Positions 7,447 to 11,611 of a DNA stretch of 11,611 nt are shown here, piece after piece. This DNA comes from CAYTLQ01 sp964438715 (GTDB taxonomy: Bacteria; Bacteroidota; Ignavibacteria; Ignavibacteriales; Ignavibacteriaceae), in NCBI GenBank assembly GCA_964438715.1, contig CAYTLQ010000283.1, positions 1-11,611 on the forward strand. The letters run 5' to 3'. Each line of letters starts with the position of its first letter. The stretch's first letter is position 1. A model generated the notes under the pieces. The model was given only the letters and a program-made list of their open reading frames with translations, was not told the DNA's origin and did not search any database. The position numbers and the translations under genes were made by a program.

Positions 7447-8136
7447 ATGATTGCAGTAATTGGGGATGTACATGGTTGTTATTATACCCTGCGGAATCTT
7501 CTCTCGCGTATAGAAAACAAATATCCACTGGTCGAATTATACGCAACAGGGGATATGATTGATCGTGGCAATTTTTCTGCCGATGTGGTTCAACTATTTA
7601 TTGAGAAAGACATAAAATGTGTAATGGGTAACCACGATTACATGTTTTATATGTCCATGTTTAAGGATAATGAAGAATATAAAAGCCTGTGGGCTTACAA
7701 TTCGAACCAAAGCACAATTGAATCGTATCTGGGAAAAGAATCGTTACTATCACAGCATCTGGAATTTATTGGTAAATTACCGTTCTTCTATAATCTTGAT
7801 ACAGTATTTATATCACACGCAGGTATTGCGGCATATTATGGGCCGGAGCTCTTCAACTGGGATAAAATGAGCGACAGGAAATGGGAAAAATTCATTGAGA
7901 AAAAGATAGAGGAACCGGAAGGAATATTGTGGAACAGGTTACCTTTATTAAAAATGAAAAAACTTCAGATTGTGGGGCATACCCGACAATCAGGAATATA
8001 TTATAATGACAAAACAAATGCCCTTTATGTCGATACCGGTGCATATAGTTCGCATTTGTTAAGTTGTGCAGTTTTGGATGAGAAAGGAATCGTGGAATTA
8101 ATATCCGTTCCAACCGATCCGAGGGATGTGCAATAA
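7447..8136 (+). CDS. PPP-family metallophosphoesterase (Ser/Thr protein phosphatase-like)
   Basis: This 229-residue, single-domain calcineurin-like phosphoesterase carries the complete metal-binding set: GDVHG (6-10), GDMIDRG (35-41), GNHD (61-64), SHAG with H124, and GHT with H178, followed by YVDTGA around D196. The motifs bind two metal ions and place it with small bacterial PPP phosphatases (lambda phosphatase/PrpA-like) or symmetrical diadenosine tetraphosphatases. Sequence alone does not decide between protein and dinucleotide substrates. No signal peptide is seen, so it should be cytoplasmic. The ATG lies 3 bases after the stop of the CoA-transferase gene without a clear ribosome binding site, pointing to translational coupling. 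It appears to be the last gene of its transcript. Confidence 0.85.
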   Translation: MIAVIGDVHGCYYTLRNLLSRIENKYPLVELYATGDMIDRGNFSADVVQLFIEKDIKCVMGNHDYMFYMSMFKDNEEYKSLWAYNSNQSTIESYLGKESLLSQHLEFIGKLPFFYNLDTVFISHAGIAAYYGPELFNWDKMSDRKWEKFIEKKIEEPEGILWNRLPLLKMKKLQIVGHTRQSGIYYNDKTNALYVDTGAYSSHLLSCAVLDEKGIVELISVPTDPRDVQ

Positions 8137-8185
8137 TAAATGGTTAACCGCTTGCTGTGACGGAAATAAAATTACCCTGTATTAA

Positions 8186-8222
8186 TTTCATATTCTTTTT
8201 TTCAAATGAAACGCTTTTTTTT
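8186..8222 (+). terminator. Possible weak terminator after the phosphatase gene
   Basis: TTTCAT (8186-8191) pairs with ATGAAA (8206-8211), followed by CGC and a run of eight T (8215-8222). The stem is only 6 bp, AT-rich and has a 14-base loop, so the T run is the better part of the evidence. Confidence 0.25.
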
Positions 8223-8229
8223 ATATTTG
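8222..8229 (+). promoter_or_regulatory. TATATTTG, -7-like element upstream of sprA (weak)
   Basis: This is an exact TAnnTTTG match in the 172-base spacer before sprA, about 80 bases from the proposed TTG start. No TTTG lies at -33 spacing. A promoter is expected here, because the preceding gene belongs to an unrelated metabolic unit and a T-run lies just upstream. Confidence 0.3.
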
Positions 8230-8308
8230 ATGAAAAAATCGGAGAAAAATTATAGAAAATCTTTACAGTTTTTAATCATTAACGCGATTCCAGGATTTTC
8301 GGAATACT

Positions 8309-11300
8309 TTGAATATTCTTCGATTTATTAGACTTTTCTCAGTTACTTCTTTCGCCGGTATATTAATTTTTCTTTTATCCGGTTTTCAATACCATTCTAC
8401 TGTCAAACTCGACAGATGGCTTTGGGTACATACATTTATGGAGTACAATAAAAGCCAATCTTTCAACGGACAGGCAGAAACTTCATTAAATTACTTACAA
8501 CCTGAATCTTACAAAATTTCTGATAATATAGTAAGTGACAGTACAGATTTAACTACTCCTGACACAACTCTCCGTTTTACGCAAGGAATTAGTGATACAT
8601 CTGATACAACAAAAGGGAATTTGCTTGCTGATTCACTGCTTCTCACTTCAAAAAATGATTCTCTGATGGGAATGAAGGATACGATTAAAGTGGACTCAAT
8701 GAAAATTGATTCTACTGCACGCCTCACGCATTTTAAGTACAGAAGAAAAGATAGTCCGGTTACTTCGTTATATAGTCCTAAAGATTCCCGTTTTTTTGCC
8801 TATCCAAGTAGCAGGAAAAAAGTAGTAGAAATTGATTCAACAGGGAAGTTCGTAGAGTTAAAAGAAAAAGTTGGCGATCAGATCACGAAAATAATTATCA
8901 GAATACCATTTGATGAATATATTGAGGAGGCAATCAAAGCCAGAGATCGCTCACTGTGGGATGAGTTGGTGTACAAATACGAATTAAAAGACACCAAAAA
9001 AGATCTTAGCACATTTATTAAAGATATTACAGATTTTGAGATACCTCTCCCAAGTGTAGGCGTGTTAAGTATATTCGGTACACCAAAAATTAGTCTTCGT
9101 ATAGGCGGGGCAGTAGATATACATGGCGCATGGAGAAATGAAACTACTGAAGGTATCACAGCTTCCCGATATGGCAATACAAGAAATGAACCCGACTTTC
9201 GTCAACAGGTGCAAATAAATGTGAATGGTACTATTGGCGATAAACTTCAAATAAATGCGGACTGGAACACAGAAAGAACCTTTGAGTATGAAAACCAACT
9301 TAAAATTAAATACACCGGTTATGAAGATGAGATAATACAAAGTATTGAGGCAGGTAATGTTTCCCTGCAAACCTCATCTCTCGTAGGAGGCAGTGAGGCT
9401 CTTTTTGGAGTAAAGGCTAATTTCAAACTTGGTCCTCTCAATCTTACTACATTGGCATCGCAAAAGAAAGGTGAAGTAAAAGAAAAAAGCGTGTCAGGAG
9501 GTTCCAGTTCACAGGAATTCAAACTTACAGCAACCTCATATTCAAGAAATCATTATTTCCTCGATTCTATCTATGCCGATACGAGTGCTTCATTAAATTT
9601 GTTTAATAAATATTATGGAAACCCTACTCCTCAGATTGTAAGAAAGTACTTTGTAAAAGATATTGAGGTTTGGAAGTCAATTAATCAAACATTACGCGAT
9701 CCATCTGAGAGATTTGCAACTGCCTATATATCACTGCCGGACAGAGCTGAAAATGAATCTTATCCTTCTTCTCTTAGAAGTGATGCTCAGCAGGAAGAAC
9801 CGGGAGTAGTCGTAAAAGGTAGATTTATCCGTCTCGTACAGGATCAGGATTATATACTTCACCCTGAAACAGGATACATAACATTTAAAACGCAAATTCA
9901 GGAAACCGATATAATAGCGGTTTCATATCGTTACGAGAATGATATCAATGGTCCGGAGGATGACAGATTTTTCGGAGAGTTTTTAAGTACTGCAGGAAGC
10001 GATACTAACCAGAGACTTATCCTTAAACTTATTAAACCTCAGAATTTACAGCCAAGTTATAAAAAAGCATGGAGCCTTCTCTTAAAGAATATTTATGCCA
10101 TCGGTGGACGAAATATCAAGAAAGAAGGTTTTGAACTTGATATAACTTATCTTATTGAGTCTCAGGATCAAAATGCAATTGGTGGAACAAAACTACTCAA
10201 TGCATTTGGGTTTGACCTTGTCAATACGAGTGATAATCCGACACCGGATGGTGTATTTGACTTTAAACCGGGGCTTACAATATTACCGGAGACCGGTGAG
10301 ATAATTTTCCCGGTGCTTCAACCGTTTGGTCGAAGTATCCCCAAAAGCATTCCGAACTATGAAAATTATCAGTTTAATGCCGTTTATGATACTTCGGTAA
10401 CCTTCGCAAATCAGGAAACAAATAAAAATAAATTTTCTATTGTCGGAAAGTTTAGCGGAGAAGCCACTTCAGTATATCAACTAGGGTTTAATGTTGTTGA
10501 AAATTCGGTAAAGGTAACTTTGAACGGCAGGGAGCTTTCTCCGGGCTCAGATTATTCTGTAGATTACAATATTGGTACACTCACTATTCGTAATGCGGCA
10601 GCTCTTGTACCGGGAGCAAATTTAAAGATTACTTATGAAGAAAATGACCTGTTTCAGATTGCCTCAAAAACTTTGTTCGGCGCCAGAGGTATTATTGATA
10701 TTTCGAAGGACACCAAATTTGGTTTTAGTGCATTAACATTGAGCGAGCAGACTCTTAGTGATAAAGTCCGGATTGGAGAAGAACCGCTTAGTAATTCGAT
10801 TTATGGCATCGATTTTTCGACACAATCGGATTTACCTTTTTTCACACGATTTCTGGATAATATTATCTCGACAAAAGAGATGTCATCTTTTTCCCTTCGT
10901 GGTGAAGTGGCGTATATGAGTCCAGACCCAAATACCAAGAAAAGTAATATTCTTTCTGACAAAGGTGCCAGCATTGCGTATATTGATGACTTTGAAGGCG
11001 CAAAGAGAATAATCCCCGTTGGTATCGGGTACACATCATGGAAGGATTTAAGTGTTCCAAAAAATCTGAATCCAACTATTGAGCCCTTGACCAACATGCA
11101 AAAAATGGCATATAAGGCTAAATCCTGGTGGTTTAATGTTCTCCCCTCCAATGTAAGTGTGAAAGAAATCTGGCCGGATAAGAGTGTTGCACGAGGTAAT
11201 GAAACTGTAACTGTGTTGGACTATGTTTACCAACCTGATACTGCTGGTACTTACAACTACAATCCGAATTTAACGGATTTTTCCAAAAACTGGGGTGGAA

Positions 11301-11611
11301 TGATGAAACCGCTTTCATCTACCGCAAATAATCTTGTTGAGGAAAACATAGAATTTATTGAGTTTTGGGCTCAGGTACGTCAAGCTCCTGATGGAGCAAA
11401 AATCTATATTGATATCGGAAAGATTTCAGAAGATGTGATACCAAACGACTCAATAAATACCGAAGATTTTAACCGAAATGATGCTATTGACGACAATAAA
11501 GAGGATGTTGGTCTTGATGGATTGAATGATGACCAGGAGCGCGCCTCGTCGGGAAGGTCGGATGGGGACCCCAGTGGTGATAATTTTTCCTATCGCAGTA
11601 CGGGAGTATAT
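8309..11611 (+). CDS. sprA: SprA (Sov), type IX secretion system outer-membrane translocon, N-terminal part (3' end outside window)
   Basis: The frame is open from 8276 to the window end: 1101 codons from the chosen start, against ~2000-2500 residues for complete SprA. SprA forms the giant outer-membrane beta-barrel through which T9SS cargo is exported, working with PorV and other Spr/Por proteins. Residues 1-30 look like a signal peptide: two arginines, then a hydrophobic FAGILIFLLSG core. This requires TTG 8309, since the first in-frame ATG (8438) would remove it; a weak CGGAA lies upstream. Residues ~72-178 are a Ser/Thr/Asp-rich linker. Family signatures follow: GTPKISLRIGG (257 on), VNGTIGDKLQINADWNTE, PLNLTTLASQKKGE (376 on), YIDDFEGAK (891-899), NWGGMM (from 994), IEFIEFWAQV (about 1014) and IYIDIGKISEDVIPN (from 1032). 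No frameshift or internal stop is seen. A locally GC-rich stretch (about 11535-11578) encodes a less conserved loop. Confidence 0.92.
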   Translation, partial: MNILRFIRLFSVTSFAGILIFLLSGFQYHSTVKLDRWLWVHTFMEYNKSQSFNGQAETSLNYLQPESYKISDNIVSDSTDLTTPDTTLRFTQGISDTSDTTKGNLLADSLLLTSKNDSLMGMKDTIKVDSMKIDSTARLTHFKYRRKDSPVTSLYSPKDSRFFAYPSSRKKVVEIDSTGKFVELKEKVGDQITKIIIRIPFDEYIEEAIKARDRSLWDELVYKYELKDTKKDLSTFIKDITDFEIPLPSVGVLSIFGTPKISLRIGGAVDIHGAWRNETTEGITASRYGNTRNEPDFRQQVQINVNGTIGDKLQINADWNTERTFEYENQLKIKYTGYEDEIIQSIEAGNVSLQTSSLVGGSEALFGVKANFKLGPLNLTTLASQKKGEVKEKSVSGGSSSQEFKLTATSYSRNHYFLDSIYADTSASLNLFNKYYGNPTPQIVRKYFVKDIEVWKSINQTLRDPSERFATAYISLPDRAENESYPSSLRSDAQQEEPGVVVKGRFIRLVQDQDYILHPETGYITFKTQIQETDIIAVSYRYENDINGPEDDRFFGEFLSTAGSDTNQRLILKLIKPQNLQPSYKKAWSLLLKNIYAIGGRNIKKEGFELDITYLIESQDQNAIGGTKLLNAFGFDLVNTSDNPTPDGVFDFKPGLTILPETGEIIFPVLQPFGRSIPKSIPNYENYQFNAVYDTSVTFANQETNKNKFSIVGKFSGEATSVYQLGFNVVENSVKVTLNGRELSPGSDYSVDYNIGTLTIRNAAALVPGANLKITYEENDLFQIASKTLFGARGIIDISKDTKFGFSALTLSEQTLSDKVRIGEEPLSNSIYGIDFSTQSDLPFFTRFLDNIISTKEMSSFSLRGEVAYMSPDPNTKKSNILSDKGASIAYIDDFEGAKRIIPVGIGYTSWKDLSVPKNLNPTIEPLTNMQKMAYKAKSWWFNVLPSNVSVKEIWPDKSVARGNETVTVLDYVYQPDTAGTYNYNPNLTDFSKNWGGMMKPLSSTANNLVEENIEFIEFWAQVRQAPDGAKIYIDIGKISEDVIPNDSINTEDFNRNDAIDDNKEDVGLDGLNDDQERASSGRSDGDPSGDNFSYRSTGVY

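Noticed and set aside
7670..7870. Plus-strand 66-codon frame inside the phosphatase gene
   Set aside because: It is out of frame with a gene that carries a complete set of PPP motifs; no independent evidence supports it.
8142..8149. GGTTAACC palindrome just after the phosphatase stop codon
   Set aside because: An 8-base palindrome with no loop or second copy; too short to call an operator or an attachment site.
8878..9370. Two overlapping minus-strand open frames of 99 and 101 codons
   Set aside because: They lie entirely within the well-conserved SprA coding sequence, have no recognisable motifs and are shadow frames.
10801..11318. Several minus-strand open frames of 60-116 codons
   Set aside because: All overlap the SprA frame, which carries family signatures through this interval; the reverse frames have no domain or ribosome-binding support.

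Overview
The window looks like chromosomal sequence from a member of the Bacteroidota/Chlorobiota/Ignavibacteriota group. The strongest pointer is the 3' gene, a long N-terminal part of SprA, the outer-membrane translocon of the type IX secretion system (T9SS), which is restricted to this group. The DNA is AT-rich by eye and Shine-Dalgarno use is mixed: strong before the gene at 1717, absent before several others. An Ignavibacteria- or Chlorobi-like source is my best guess, not a proven one. All genes lie on the + strand, packing is tight, and no gap exceeds 300 bases. I see no tRNA, rRNA, mobile element or CRISPR array.

Region 1 (1-3086) is a sulfur amino acid operon. It holds the C-terminal end of a cystathionine beta-synthase with a CBS-domain pair (left edge cut), then a cystathionine gamma-lyase/synthase (512-1645), then a second, longer Cys/Met-metabolism PLP enzyme with the cysteine typical of methionine gamma-lyases (1717-3045). 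Together the first two fit reverse transsulfuration (homocysteine to cystathionine to cysteine). The third could cleave methionine or homocysteine, or act as an O-acylhomoserine sulfhydrylase. A clear 10-bp hairpin followed by a T-rich tract (3055-3086) closes the unit.

Region 2 (3149-8136) holds a long-chain acyl-CoA synthetase that starts at TTG, an alanine dehydrogenase-like oxidoreductase, a 4-hydroxybutyrate/acetate-type CoA-transferase and a small PPP-family metallophosphatase. The last three are separated by 11 and 3 bases and are probably one transcript. The alanine dehydrogenase homologue has Asn where the family's catalytic Lys75 should be, although Arg15, His96 and the aspartate near 270 are kept. 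This is the most interesting protein-level anomaly in the window.

Region 3 (8137-11611) is a 172-base spacer with a weak terminator-like hairpin and a TAnnTTTG promoter-like motif. It is followed by sprA, which must use a non-ATG start (TTG at 8309) to keep its signal peptide, and which stays open through the right edge for 1101 codons.

I found no convincing evidence of a new multi-gene system. The points worth checking are the active-site substitution in the alanine dehydrogenase homologue, the substrate of the second PLP enzyme, and the non-ATG starts.
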